A stretch of DNA of 64,000 nucleotides from Streptacidiphilus rugosus AM-16 (GCF_000744655.1 NZ_JQMJ01000004.1:3844001-3908000), one strand, 5' to 3'. Shown: positions 35,606 to 44,516, counted from the first letter of the stretch. A program made the numbers and translations. Notes: a model not told the origin generated them from the letters alone.

Positions 35606-36640
35606 TCACATGCTCAGGAGACCGTAGGAGATCAGTGTGCTGACCACCAGCGTCAGCCCGCCGAGCAGGGCGATCCCGAGGTAGCCGCCGCGCCGCCGCG
35701 GTGCGCCACCTGACCGGCTCGACGGCGACTGAATGGCGCCGCCCCGGCCCGCGTACTCACCGCTCATCCCCCGCGCGGGCGAAGCCGAGGGCGCCGGCGC
35801 CGCGCCCGCGAGGACGCGCTCGAGGTCGCCGCGCATCTCGCCGGCGCTCTGGTAGCGCTGCTCGCGGTCCTTGCACAACGCGCGCAGCACGATCGCGTCG
35901 ATCTCGGTCCGGATCTGCGGGTCGAAGGCGGACGGCGGCTGCGGCTGGTCCTGGACGTGCTGGTAAGCCACCGCGATCGGCGAGTCGCCGATGAAGGGAG
36001 GGCGCAGCGCCAGCAGTTCGTAGAGCAGGCAGCCGGTGGAGTACAGGTCGGTGCGGGCGTCGACCTGCTCCCCGCGGGCCTGCTCCGGGGAGAGGTACTG
36101 GGCGGTCCCGATGACGGCCGAGGTGGCGGTCATGGTCATCCCCGCGTCGCCCATCGCCCGGGCGATGCCGAAGTCCATCACCTTGACCTGGCCTTGGCGG
36201 TTCAGCATCACGTTGGCCGGCTTGATGTCACGGTGGACGATCCCGCTGCGGTGCGAGTGCTCCAGCGCCTGCAGGATGCCGATGGTCATCTCCAGCGCCC
36301 GCTCCGGCAGCAGACGCCGACCCGACTGGGTGAGCGCGAGCAGCGTGGAGCCCTCGACGTACTCCATCACGATGTAGGGCAGGGAGATGCCGTCGAGGTA
36401 GTCCTCGCCGGTGTCGTAGACCGCCACGATCGCCGGGTGGTTGAGCGAGGCGGCGGACTGCGCCTCGCGGCGGAAGCGGGCCTGCGAGACGGCGTCACGG
36501 GCCATGTCGGCCCGCAGCGTCTTGACCGCGACGACGCGATCGAGTCGCACGTCGTGACCGACGTGGACCTCCGCCATGCCGCCACGCCCCAGGAGGCCCC
36601 CCAGCTCGTATCGGCCACCGAGGCGACGCGCTTCCAGCAT
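35606..36640 (-). CDS. PknB-like Ser/Thr protein kinase
   Basis: 344 residues. The kinase domain (about 10-275) has glycine loop LLGRGGMAEV, Lys40 in VAVKTL, catalytic HRDIKPANVM (Asp138) and DFG at 156-158, GTAQYLSPEQ, and the APE-region. A short Pro/Ser/Gly-rich linker leads to one C-terminal membrane helix (GIALLGGLTLVVSTLISYGLL), with almost nothing outside, so it lacks PASTA or other sensor domains. The start at 36640 (MLEARRLGGRYEL) follows GAGAGGG; an upstream in-frame ATG would add 43 residues with no known domain. Confidence 0.93.
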   Translation of the reverse strand: MLEARRLGGRYELGGLLGRGGMAEVHVGHDVRLDRVVAVKTLRADMARDAVSQARFRREAQSAASLNHPAIVAVYDTGEDYLDGISLPYIVMEYVEGSTLLALTQSGRRLLPERALEMTIGILQALEHSHRSGIVHRDIKPANVMLNRQGQVKVMDFGIARAMGDAGMTMTATSAVIGTAQYLSPEQARGEQVDARTDLYSTGCLLYELLALRPPFIGDSPIAVAYQHVQDQPQPPSAFDPQIRTEIDAIVLRALCKDREQRYQSAGEMRGDLERVLAGAAPAPSASPARGMSGEYAGRGGAIQSPSSRSGGAPRRRGGYLGIALLGGLTLVVSTLISYGLLSM

Positions 36641-36863
36641 GTTCCCAACCCTCTCGATCACCGGACCACCGGTCACGGAGCGACCGCGCGCCGCCCTCAC
36701 CCCCGCCGTGACCATGGCCCGGACACGGTATCGCCCCGACTCCCACAGGCCGAAACGCCGGGACCGCACCCGGCTCGGTCACCGGGGGTTCCCCGGCGTG
36801 CGCCGGACCCCGCACGAGCCGAGGATGAGCGGTGTCCACCCCGTCGCACCCAAGGGAGGCCCG

Positions 36864-37118
36864 ATGACCGGCGAGCAGGACAGCGACATCCTCGGTTCGA
36901 TCGGCCGGCTGGTCGACACGGAGAAGGAGCTCCGCGCGCGGATCGCCGACGGCAGCGCGGACAGCGATGCCGCGCGCGAGGAGCTGGCCGCGCTGGAGGT
37001 CCGGCTGGATCAGTGCTGGGACCTGCTGCGGCAGCGGCGCGCCCGGACGGAGTTCGGCGAGGACCCGGGCGCCGCACGGGTCCGTCCGGCCGAGGAAGTG
37101 GAGGGATACGAGTCCTGA
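36864..37118 (+). CDS. DUF2630 family protein
   Basis: 84 residues, helical: DILGSIGRLVDTEKELRARIADG...REELAALEVRLDQCWDLLRQRRARTEFGEDP, the DUF2630 pattern conserved in actinobacteria. Predicted as two antiparallel helices; function unknown. AAGGGAGG precedes the start. It is convergent with the aldehyde dehydrogenase gene, with a long perfect palindrome between them. Confidence 0.88.
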   Translation: MTGEQDSDILGSIGRLVDTEKELRARIADGSADSDAAREELAALEVRLDQCWDLLRQRRARTEFGEDPGAARVRPAEEVEGYES

Positions 37119-37266
37119 CGGACGATCTGCGACCGGCTTCCGGCGCCGGCCCGAGGCATGCGGTGCCGAGGGCGGAGCCGGGCCGGACGGGCGTCGAAGG
37201 CGATCGTCGCCGACACCGCCGCACGTCCCCCGGTCGTTCCGTCAGGGGCGACGGCGGGTCGTCGAG

Positions 37267-37300
37267 ACGCCTGTGCGGCGGCCGGCCGCCGCACAGGCGT
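37267..37300. terminator. 34-bp perfect palindrome between convergent genes
   Basis: Arms of 17 bp starting ACGCCTGTGCGGCGGCC are perfectly inverted with no loop bases. It lies between the DUF2630 and aldehyde dehydrogenase stop codons. The RNA from either strand would form a very stable hairpin, consistent with a bidirectional terminator despite no U-tract. Confidence 0.6.
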
Positions 37301-37346
37301 GGCGTGGTGCCGTGCCCGCCAGTAGGTCGGGCTGCGAGGGAGTGCC

Positions 37347-38741
37347 CTACTCGGCCCCGTGCCACACCGTCGTGATGTTGCAGAACTCCCGGATTCCGTG
37401 CCCGGACAGTTCCCGCCCGTACCCCGAGCGCTTCACCCCTCCGAAGGGGAACGCCGGGTGGGAGGCCGTCATCCCGTTGAAGAAGACGCCGCCTGCCTCC
37501 ATGTCCCGGACGAAGCGGCGCTGTTCCTCCTCGTCGCGGGTCCAGACGTTCGAGCTCAGGCCGAAGGGCGAGTCGTTGGCCACGGCCAGGGCCTCGTCCA
37601 GGTCCTGCACCCGGTACAGGGTGGCCACCGGGCCGAACGCCTCCTCGTGGTGGATGCGCATCTGCGAGGTCACCCCGGCCAGCACCGTGGGTTCGTAGTA
37701 CCAGCCGCGGGGCAGTGCTGCGGGGCGCTGCCCTCCGCACAGGACCGCCGCCCCGTGCCCGCGCGCATCGTCGACGAGCGTCTCCAGGTCCGCGCGGCCC
37801 TGCTCGGTGGCGAGGGGCCCGACGTCGGTGGACTCGTCCATGGGGTCGCCCACCGTGAGCGCGGCCATCAGTTCCGTGAAGCGTGCCGCGAACGCGTCGT
37901 AGACGTCCGTATGCACGATGAAACGCTTGGCCGCGATGCAGGACTGGCCGTTGTTCTGCACGCGGGCCGTGACGGCCGTGCGGGCGGCGCGCTCCAGGTC
38001 GGCCGACGGCATCACCACGTACGGGTCGCTGCCGCCGAGTTCGAGGACCGTCTTCTTGATCTCGTCGCCGGCGATCGCGGCGACCGAGCGGCCCGCGGGC
38101 TCGCTGCCCGTCAGCGTCGCGGCGGCGACCCTGGGGTCGCGCAGGACGCCCTCGACGGCGCCGGAACCGATGAGCAGCGTCTGGAAGCATCCTTCGGGGT
38201 ATCCGGCCCGCCGGAAGAGGTCCTCCAGATAAAGGGCGGTCTGCGGGACGTTGGAGGCGTGCTTCAGCAGGCCCGTGTTGCCGGCCATCAGGGCGGGCGC
38301 CGCGAAGCGGATCACCTGCCACAGCGGGAAGTTCCACGGCATGACGGCCAGGACGACGCCCAGCGGCCGGTAGACGGCACGCGCCTGCCCGGCTCCGGAG
38401 TCCTCCACGTCCGACTGAGGGGGCCGCTCGTCCGCCAGCAGGGCCTCGGCCCGGTCCGCGTACCAGCGCATGGCCTTGGCGCATTTGGCGGCCTCCGCGC
38501 GTGCGGCGGCGAGCGGCTTGCCCATCTCGGTGGTCATGGTGCGGGCGATGTCGTCGCGGTCCTCGTCCAGCAGGTCCGCGGCGCGGTGGAGCAGCCGGGC
38601 CCGTTCGGCGAAGTCCGTGAGGCGGTGGCGACGGAAGGCGGCGTGGGCAGTGGCCAGCCGCCGTTCGACCTCCTCCGGCGTCAGCGGGTCGAAGGTCTTG
38701 AGTGTCTCGCCGGTTGCGGGGTCGACCGTGGCAATGGGCAT
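37347..38741 (-). CDS. NAD(P)-dependent succinate-semialdehyde dehydrogenase-type aldehyde dehydrogenase
   Basis: 464 residues. MPWNFPLWQ (cofactor-binding Asn), VLELGGSDPYV (general-base Glu) and NNGQSCIAAKRF (nucleophile Cys) mark an active ALDH. The N-terminus MPIATVDPATGETLKTFDPLTP and the C-terminus GYGRELSGHGIREFCN are those of the GabD-like subgroup. It oxidises succinate semialdehyde or a similar aldehyde to the acid. The start at 38741 follows GAGGAAGGA; an in-frame ATG six codons earlier is an alternative. No GABA genes are adjacent. Confidence 0.92.
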   Translation of the reverse strand: MPIATVDPATGETLKTFDPLTPEEVERRLATAHAAFRRHRLTDFAERARLLHRAADLLDEDRDDIARTMTTEMGKPLAAARAEAAKCAKAMRWYADRAEALLADERPPQSDVEDSGAGQARAVYRPLGVVLAVMPWNFPLWQVIRFAAPALMAGNTGLLKHASNVPQTALYLEDLFRRAGYPEGCFQTLLIGSGAVEGVLRDPRVAAATLTGSEPAGRSVAAIAGDEIKKTVLELGGSDPYVVMPSADLERAARTAVTARVQNNGQSCIAAKRFIVHTDVYDAFAARFTELMAALTVGDPMDESTDVGPLATEQGRADLETLVDDARGHGAAVLCGGQRPAALPRGWYYEPTVLAGVTSQMRIHHEEAFGPVATLYRVQDLDEALAVANDSPFGLSSNVWTRDEEEQRRFVRDMEAGGVFFNGMTASHPAFPFGGVKRSGYGRELSGHGIREFCNITTVWHGAE

Positions 38742-38919
38742 GGGTGGGTCCTTCCTCATGCTGTCTCGTACCCGTCACACCTTCCCTCGGGATGATGCCG
38801 CGTGCACTGCCCTTCCCGCAGTACCGCCCCCCGAACGGTCCAGTCGACCGTCACGTCGGAGTCGGAGGTCGGCGCGGTACGCCGCCTGCACGGCGAGGCG
38901 ATCGTCCGGGCGACAGCGG

Positions 38920-39357
38920 TCACGCCTCGGTGGCCGGCCCCCGATCCGCCGCCGAGGGATCGCCGAGCGCAGCCCTCAGCAGGTCCTGCTGCTGCACCGA
39001 GAGGTCCGAGCGCAGCAACTCCATGGCCCGCCCCTCGAACGCCTTGGCGAGGGCGTCGATCCCCGAGTCGGCACTCAGGAAGACCAGCACCGAGGTCCCC
39101 GGAGTCATGTCGCCCTTCACCGACTCGATCATCGAGCTGTCGATGCCGGCCTTGCTGAGCTTCTTCGCGAACGAGGACGCCATGCCGCCCTCGTCGGTCA
39201 CGTGTTCCTGGACTTGCGGTCCCGCCGAATAGTGCGGCCAGCGGATCACGGCGACGTCCCGCACGTCGATGACCTCCTGACCGGCCAACTGCTTGAGCAG
39301 GAGGACTGCGTCGTCCGCCCCTTCGGTGCCACGGAACCGCCAGGCCGTTGTTGACAT
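38920..39357 (-). CDS. DUF1269-like protein without the usual glycine zipper
   Basis: 145 residues. The N-terminal TTAWRFRGTEGADDAVLLLKQLAGQEVIDVRDVAVIRWP and C-terminal SMIESVKGDMTPGTSVLVFLSADSGIDALAKAFEG blocks match DUF1269. Most homologues carry a Gly-rich hydrophobic segment between the blocks; here it is replaced by a short polar stretch (about 55-75). The product is therefore probably soluble. Function unknown; homologues are often stress-associated. It is divergent from the FMN reductase gene. Confidence 0.8.
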   Translation of the reverse strand: MSTTAWRFRGTEGADDAVLLLKQLAGQEVIDVRDVAVIRWPHYSAGPQVQEHVTDEGGMASSFAKKLSKAGIDSSMIESVKGDMTPGTSVLVFLSADSGIDALAKAFEGRAMELLRSDLSVQQQDLLRAALGDPSAADRGPATEA

Positions 39358-39628
39358 CGATCGTTCCTTCCACCAGACCCGGTCACGATCGGCAGCCCTA
39401 CTCCCTCGGGCCGGGGTCCTCTTCCGTCTCCCCCATCCAGGCTAGCCCGACAAACCAGACGTTTCGCGCCCTCAAGAACGCAACGACCGCTCCGCATGCC
39501 AACCACCCTGCCACCTCCCGGACGGGCGACAGCCACCGTCGCGCATCTGGACGATCCCATCGCGCGTCACGGCCCGTGAACCTGTCCACTGGGACACGCA
39601 AGCCCTCACTCCAGGAACGGGAAGCACC

Positions 39629-40357
39629 ATGACGGGAACCGCCGACGACCTTTCGCCCGGCTACCACGATCTGCGGGCTCTCGTGATCAACTGCACGCTC
39701 AAGCGATCTCCCGAACGCAGCCACACCGAGGGCCTGATCAACCTGAGCGCCGGCATCATGCGGCGCCAGGGCGTGAGCGTCGAGGTACTGCGAGCGGTCG
39801 ACCACGACATCGCCACCGGTGTCTGGCCGGACATGACCGAACACGGCTGGGAGAGCGACGAATGGCCCGCCCTCCACCCCAGGGTGATGGCCGCGGACAT
39901 CCTGGTCCTCGCCGGGCCGATCTGGCTCGGCGACAACTCCTCGGTGATGAAGAAGGTGATCGAACGCCTCTACGCCTGCTCGTCGCTGCTGAACGACCAG
40001 GGCCAGTACGCCTACTACGGCCGGGTCGGCGGCTGCCTGATCACCGGCAACGAGGACGGCGTCAAGCACTGCGCGATGAACGTGCTCTACAGCCTTCAGC
40101 ACCTGGGCTACACGGTCCCGCCGCAGGCGGACGCCGGTTGGATCGGCGAGGCGGGCCCCGGGCCCTCCTACCTCGACGAGGGTTCGGGCGGCCCGGAGAA
40201 CGACTTCACCAACCGCAACACCACGTTCATGACCTGGAACCTGCTTCACGTGGCCCGCATGCTCAAGGACGCCGGTGGCATCCCGGCCCACGGCAACCAA
40301 CGCTCCGCGTGGGATGCCGGATGCCGCTTCGACTCGGACAATCCGGAGCACCGGTGA
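39629..40357 (+). CDS. NADPH-dependent FMN reductase-like flavoprotein
   Basis: 242 residues with a flavodoxin-like fold: LRALVINCTLKRSPERSHTEGLI (phosphate loop for FMN), ADILVLAGPIWLGDNSSVMKKVIERL and VGGCLITGNEDGVKHCAMNVLYSLQHLGY. It is longer than typical NADPH:FMN reductases owing to a C-terminal extension (about 190-242). Likely reduces quinones or flavins with NAD(P)H. The ribosome site is GGAACGGGAAG. Separate unit from the DUF1326 gene 158 bp downstream. Confidence 0.88.
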   Translation: MTGTADDLSPGYHDLRALVINCTLKRSPERSHTEGLINLSAGIMRRQGVSVEVLRAVDHDIATGVWPDMTEHGWESDEWPALHPRVMAADILVLAGPIWLGDNSSVMKKVIERLYACSSLLNDQGQYAYYGRVGGCLITGNEDGVKHCAMNVLYSLQHLGYTVPPQADAGWIGEAGPGPSYLDEGSGGPENDFTNRNTTFMTWNLLHVARMLKDAGGIPAHGNQRSAWDAGCRFDSDNPEHR

Positions 40358-40514
40358 CGCATCGGCCGATCCTGACCCGCTCCAGGGCCGTGCACCGGGG
40401 CTGCCGTGGGCCCGCCGGGTTGGTGCGCGGCCGACTCTCCGTGCGCGTTGCCGGGTGATCGTAGGTGGCCGAGAATGGTGCCCAGCGGTATGCCGCCTCA
40501 GGAAGGAGCTTCCG

Positions 40515-41120
40515 ATGGCATGGCAAATCGAGGGGACGTATTTCGAGAACTGCAATTGCAATATGGTGTGCCCCTGCTCGACCTCCGGCCTGTCGGCTCC
40601 GGCGGACTACGACCGCTGCCAGGTGGTCCTGGCCTTCCACATCGATTCCGGCCAGGTCGATGAGGTCGAGGTCAGCGGCCTGACAGTCGCCGTGGTGGCC
40701 GACACCCCGCCGCTCATGAGCGACGGTGACTGGCGCATGGGGATGTTCATGGACGAGACGGCCTCGCCCGAGCAGGCCGAAGCGCTCGGCGCGGTCTTCT
40801 CCGGTCAGCGCGGCGGCCCGATGGAGGGGCTCGCTCCGCTCGTCGGCGAGATGCTCGGGCTGGAAGTCGCCCGCATCGAGTACGTCGACGACGGCCGGCG
40901 CCACCGAGTGAGCATCGGCCAGGCGATCGACATGGAGGTCGAGGACTTCGTCTCTCCCCTGGACGCGACCGGCAAGGGCATCCGCGTCAGCGGGGTGGGC
41001 TTCCCCGCGGACACGCTCGCGGCCGGAGTCGCGACCAGGTCCCGTGTGAACGCCTTCGGCCTCGCGTTCGCCAACGAAGGGAAGAACGCGTTCTCGGCAC
41101 CGTTCTCCTGGGCGGCGTGA
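40515..41120 (+). CDS. DUF1326 domain-containing protein
   Basis: 201 residues. WQIEGTYFENCNCNMVCPCSTSG opens the DUF1326 domain with a Cys cluster (Cys13, 15, 19, 21) that could bind a metal; Cys35 follows. The rest is a beta-rich lipid-protein-like fold with no enzyme motif. GGAAGGAG gives a strong ribosome site. Its stop is immediately followed by the ATG of the DUF2182 membrane protein, a pairing that suggests a common membrane-linked, perhaps metal-related, role. Function not established. Confidence 0.9.
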   Translation: MAWQIEGTYFENCNCNMVCPCSTSGLSAPADYDRCQVVLAFHIDSGQVDEVEVSGLTVAVVADTPPLMSDGDWRMGMFMDETASPEQAEALGAVFSGQRGGPMEGLAPLVGEMLGLEVARIEYVDDGRRHRVSIGQAIDMEVEDFVSPLDATGKGIRVSGVGFPADTLAAGVATRSRVNAFGLAFANEGKNAFSAPFSWAA

Positions 41121-41894
41121 ATGTCGCCACCACTCGCTCGACGGGCCGTCACCCCGGCGAGCTGGGTGGCCCTACTCGCCGCCGCGGCGCTGGCCTGGGC
41201 CCTGACGGTCCGCGCTGCGTCGGGCATGGCGCCCGGACCGGGCACGATGGGGCAGGGCCTGTGGGGATTCCTGGTCCTGTGGGGTCTGATGATGGCCGCG
41301 ATGATGCTCCCGGCCGTCGCGCCCGTCGTCTCGCTGTATCTGCGGACGCTGCGTGCCCACTCGACCGGTTGGACGCGCGCGGGACGTAGCACCGGCCTGG
41401 TCATCGGCTATCTCTGCGCCTGGGAGGCGTTCGGACTGGCGGCGTTCGGGGTGGCCTGGGCGAGCGGCGAACTCGCCGCCCGGTCACCAGGCGCTGCGTC
41501 GTGGGTCGGGGCGCTGCTGCTGGTCGGAGCGGGCCTGTACCAGGTGACACCGCTCAAGGACCGCTGCCTGAGCCACTGCCGGTCGCCCCTCGGCTTCCTC
41601 ATGCACTTCGGCACCTACTCCGGACGGCTGCGCGACCTACGGGTCGGCCTGTACCACGGCGGATACTGCGTCGGCTGCTGCTGGGGCCTCATGGTCGTCC
41701 TGATCGTGGTCGGCGTGATGAACCTCGCCTGGATGGCCGCTCTGGCCTGCGCCGTCTTCCTGGAGAAGACCTGGCGCCACGGCAAGGCCTTCAGTCTCGT
41801 TCTCGGCGTCGCCCTCATCGGCTACGCCTGCTTCGTGCCCTGGAATCCTGGCCTGATCCCGGGCCTGCGCACCGCGCCGGGCATGCCTATGTGA
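41121..41894 (+). CDS. DUF2182 metal-binding-type integral membrane protein
   Basis: 257 residues, about six membrane helices. The family motif WGLMMAAMMLPAVAPVV is in helix 2; DRCLSHC (Cys149, His152, Cys153) and GGYCVGCCWGLM (Cys183, 186, 187) are placed to bind a metal or haem-like ligand, with His162 between. The start codon abuts the stop of the DUF1326 gene (no gap), so translation is coupled. DUF2182 proteins are called predicted metal-binding membrane proteins; no transport or redox activity is proven. Confidence 0.9.
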   Translation: MSPPLARRAVTPASWVALLAAAALAWALTVRAASGMAPGPGTMGQGLWGFLVLWGLMMAAMMLPAVAPVVSLYLRTLRAHSTGWTRAGRSTGLVIGYLCAWEAFGLAAFGVAWASGELAARSPGAASWVGALLLVGAGLYQVTPLKDRCLSHCRSPLGFLMHFGTYSGRLRDLRVGLYHGGYCVGCCWGLMVVLIVVGVMNLAWMAALACAVFLEKTWRHGKAFSLVLGVALIGYACFVPWNPGLIPGLRTAPGMPM

Positions 41895-41923
41895 GCGGTG
41901 ACCCCGTCGAAATGCCGTCCGGT

Positions 41924-42790
41924 TCATCCGGGCGCGCGGATCCACGTCCGGGCCAGTTCCGCGACCCAGGCGACGGCCTCCTCGGGGGCCGGTGGGGGTG
42001 CGGCGACGACCACGACTTCGGTGACGCCGGCCGCGGCGAGTTCCGGCAGATCCGCCGGGGTGCCGTCGCTCGGCGCGACGGCGACCGTGAGCTCGTCGAG
42101 ACTGCGGCCCTGGTGGGCGCACTCCTCGGCCAGCTCGGCGACGCGCGCCGGGACGTCGGCCATGGGCACGTTGAAGCCGTACCACCCGTCACCTGCCCGC
42201 GCCGCGCGACGGAGGGCGGCACGGCTGTTGCCGCCCACCAGGACCGGCAGGTCGCCCCGCAACGGCTTGGGATGGACCCGGACCGCTTCGAAGCGGGTGA
42301 ACTCCCCGGTGAACGTGGCGGGGTCCTCGGCCCAGAGGGTGCGCATCGCGGCAAGGTACTCGTCCGTGCGGCGCCCGCGCCGTTCGAAGGGGACACCGAG
42401 CGCGGCGAACTCCTCGGCCGACCAGCCGACCCCGACGCCGAGGCCGAACCGGCCGCCGGACAGGACATCGAGCGTGGCCGCCTGCTTGGCGACCAGGACC
42501 GGGTTGTGCTCGGGCAGCAGCAGCACGCCGGTGGCGAGCAGGATCCGGTCGGTGACGGCCGCGGCGAAGCTCAGGGCGAGCAGGGGGTCCAGCCAGTCCG
42601 CGTCCGCGGGAACGGCGATCCGGCCGTCCGCGGAGTAGGGGTAGCGAGAGGTGGGCGCGTCCACGAGCACCACGTGCTCGCCGCACCACAGCCTCGCGAA
42701 GCCGCACGCCTCCGCGGCCGTGGCCACGGCCCGGATCACCTCCGGACGGGCGCCGTCACCGATGCCGAGCGCGTGCAGACCCACCCGCAT
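41924..42790 (-). CDS. LLM class F420-dependent oxidoreductase
   Basis: 288 residues, luciferase-like monooxygenase fold: MRVGLHALGIGD at the N-terminus, LWCGEHVVL, LLATGVLLLPEHNPVLVAKQAATLDVLSGGRFGLGVGVGWSAEEFAALGVPFERRGRRTDEYL and LPVLVGGNS. This is the pattern of TIGR03619-type F420-dependent enzymes of actinobacteria. Substrate unknown. AGGAGGTGGGAG lies directly before the ATG at 42790. Confidence 0.93.
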   Translation of the reverse strand: MRVGLHALGIGDGARPEVIRAVATAAEACGFARLWCGEHVVLVDAPTSRYPYSADGRIAVPADADWLDPLLALSFAAAVTDRILLATGVLLLPEHNPVLVAKQAATLDVLSGGRFGLGVGVGWSAEEFAALGVPFERRGRRTDEYLAAMRTLWAEDPATFTGEFTRFEAVRVHPKPLRGDLPVLVGGNSRAALRRAARAGDGWYGFNVPMADVPARVAELAEECAHQGRSLDELTVAVAPSDGTPADLPELAAAGVTEVVVVAAPPPAPEEAVAWVAELARTWIRAPG

Positions 42791-42947
42791 GCTCCCACCT
42801 CCTGACGCCACCTTAGGCAGGTCACCACCACCACGACCGGCAGGGCGCGCCGCCTCCCCGGCACACGGGGTCACCTCGTTCGCGCCGGTCCGGGTCGGGC
42901 GGGCCGGCTCCCTGAGGACGGGTCAGGGAGCGATCCGCGGGGGCAGG

Positions 42948-43676
42948 TCAGTTTTCTCCCGGGCTGGCTCGCAGGTAGTCGGTGAAGAGGTCGAAGTCGA
43001 TCTGGGTTGCCTCGTCCCCCAGGGGGACGACCTGTTCGGTACGGCGCAGGAAGGACGCGATGGCGCGGCGGGGCGCCTCCAGGAGTGCCTCGCCCTCCGG
43101 GGACGACAGGGCGATGCACACGACCCCCTGGCCGTGGGACCGGGAGGGCCACACCCGCACATCTCCCCCGCCGACGGGCTTGTTCAGGCCCTCCGTCAGC
43201 AGGCTGCGCGAGAAGACCCAGGACGCGGTGTCCTGACGCGTGTGGAAGTCGACGTGCACCGCGAAGGGATCGTTGCGGTAGTACCGGAGTTCGGTGGGGA
43301 CGGGCATCGACGACTCGGAGGAGACGATGAGCCTGAGGTGGACCTGCATGGTGACCTGGGAGGCGGCGGTGGCTGCCGGGGTTTCGGCCCGGCCTTCCGG
43401 GGCCGGCGCGGGCGTGGCGGTCATGAGCACTGCGGCGAGGAAGAGCGCGTCCTCCTCCCCCTGCTCCTGGTTCTCGGGCTCAGCCGGCCCGCGCCAGTCG
43501 GCGCATGCCTCGCACGCGCCGGGCCGGGTCACGTGGTCGGCCAGGTGCGCGACGACGTGGTCAGGCGTTCGGGCGGCGATGTGCACGGCGGCTTCCGCGC
43601 CCAGGCTGGAGCAGGTCAGGAGAGCCTCGAAGTCGTCGAGGCCGGTCGGCTCGCGGTCGTTGTCCGGGCTGCTCAT
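42948..43676 (-). CDS. SsgB-like cell-division domain fused to a Cys/His N-terminal extension
   Basis: 242 residues. From about 108 to 236 it is an SsgA-like protein closest to SsgB: LHLRLIVSSESSMPVP, DVRVWPSRSHGQGVV, SSPEGEALLEAPRRAI and FLRRTEQVVPLG. SsgB recruits FtsZ at sporulation septa and is normally only about 137 residues. The extra N-terminus (1-107) has HVVAHLADHV...CEACADW (His40, 44, 48; Cys55, 58), a possible zinc site reminiscent of anti-sigma ZAS domains, then an acidic, Ala/Pro linker. It starts 3 nt after the stop of the sigma-like gene, with GGAGGGGAG inside that gene's end, so the pair is an operon. Confidence 0.88.
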   Translation of the reverse strand: MSSPDNDREPTGLDDFEALLTCSSLGAEAAVHIAARTPDHVVAHLADHVTRPGACEACADWRGPAEPENQEQGEEDALFLAAVLMTATPAPAPEGRAETPAATAASQVTMQVHLRLIVSSESSMPVPTELRYYRNDPFAVHVDFHTRQDTASWVFSRSLLTEGLNKPVGGGDVRVWPSRSHGQGVVCIALSSPEGEALLEAPRRAIASFLRRTEQVVPLGDEATQIDFDLFTDYLRASPGEN

Positions 43677-43679
43677 CCT

Positions 43680-44516
43680 TCACTCCCCTCCGTTCACGGG
43701 GCGAGCTTCGGCCTCGGGTAGTTCGAGCCGTCGGAGTTTGGCGCGTTGCTTGCTGGTGCGGCGTTCGAGGGCCTTGGGGGTGAGGCCCACTGCCTGGGCC
43801 GCTTCGCGCTCCGTGTACCCCAGCGCGCGCAGGGCCAGTCCGACGACCAGCTCCAGATCCTCGATCTGGGACAGCACACGGAGGGCGTGGTCGCGCTGGA
43901 CCGCGATCTGCTCGGGGTCGGCGTGCCGGGGGTCCGGCAGTTGCGCCAGCACCTCGTCGGTCCGGTAACTGGTCAGGGCGCGCAGCTCGGCCTGCTGCTT
44001 CCACCAGTGGCGGTAGACCTGAGGGAAGGAGTTGATGCAGGCCCCCATGAAGTAGGTCGTCAGGCTCGCCCCTCGGCGGGCGTCCCACAGGCCGCGCCGC
44101 AGAGCGTGCAGCCGGAAGAACGGCACAGCCTTGAGGATCGTCTCGGTGGCCAGTTCGACGTGGTCGTCGCGGTTCCACGGGAAGTCGTCCATCGGCCGGG
44201 GCACAGGACGGCCGTGGGAGGCGCAGCGCATGAAGATCTCTCCGGTGGAGATCCAGTGGTGCAGGATCGGCCAGCCGTAGGCGGAGAGCCTTCGCAGCAG
44301 CAAGTCGGTGCGTGGCCCTTGGTAGCCGTCGGCGCGCAGGGCTCGGACGATCGCCGTGTCGGCGGTGATGCGCTGGTGGTACTCGGCACTGTCGGGTTGG
44401 CCGGCGTGGGGGGCGAGGCGGCTCTCGACCTGGTGCAGCAGGTCCGGGGAGATGGGTGTCGTCGCCGGGGCGCTGTCGCCCGGCTCGGGCCACGTCGCGT
44501 TTTCTGCATCGGACAA
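43680..44516 (-). CDS. Divergent sigma-70-like (sigma region 2/4) protein
   Basis: 278 residues from the TTG at 44516, supported by AGGGAGG at 44521-44527; a GTG at 44540 is an alternative. The centre (about 80-175: ATETILKAVPFFRLHALRRGLWDARRGASLTTYFMGACINSFPQVYRHWW) resembles sigma region 2, and the C-terminus (LALRALGYTEREAAQAVGLTPKALERRTSKQRAKLRR) is a region-4-type helix-turn-helix. It lacks typical ECF motifs, so it is a distant member or a sigma-derived regulator. Coupled to the SsgB-like fusion gene, which suggests the pair acts together in development or division. Confidence 0.75.
   Translation of the reverse strand: MSDAENATWPEPGDSAPATTPISPDLLHQVESRLAPHAGQPDSAEYHQRITADTAIVRALRADGYQGPRTDLLLRRLSAYGWPILHHWISTGEIFMRCASHGRPVPRPMDDFPWNRDDHVELATETILKAVPFFRLHALRRGLWDARRGASLTTYFMGACINSFPQVYRHWWKQQAELRALTSYRTDEVLAQLPDPRHADPEQIAVQRDHALRVLSQIEDLELVVGLALRALGYTEREAAQAVGLTPKALERRTSKQRAKLRRLELPEAEARPVNGGE

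Noticed and set aside
43680-44516. Calling the sigma-like protein a standard ECF sigma factor
   Set aside because: Spacing and region-2 sequence do not match ECF motifs; only the overall layout and the C-terminal helix-turn-helix support sigma ancestry.
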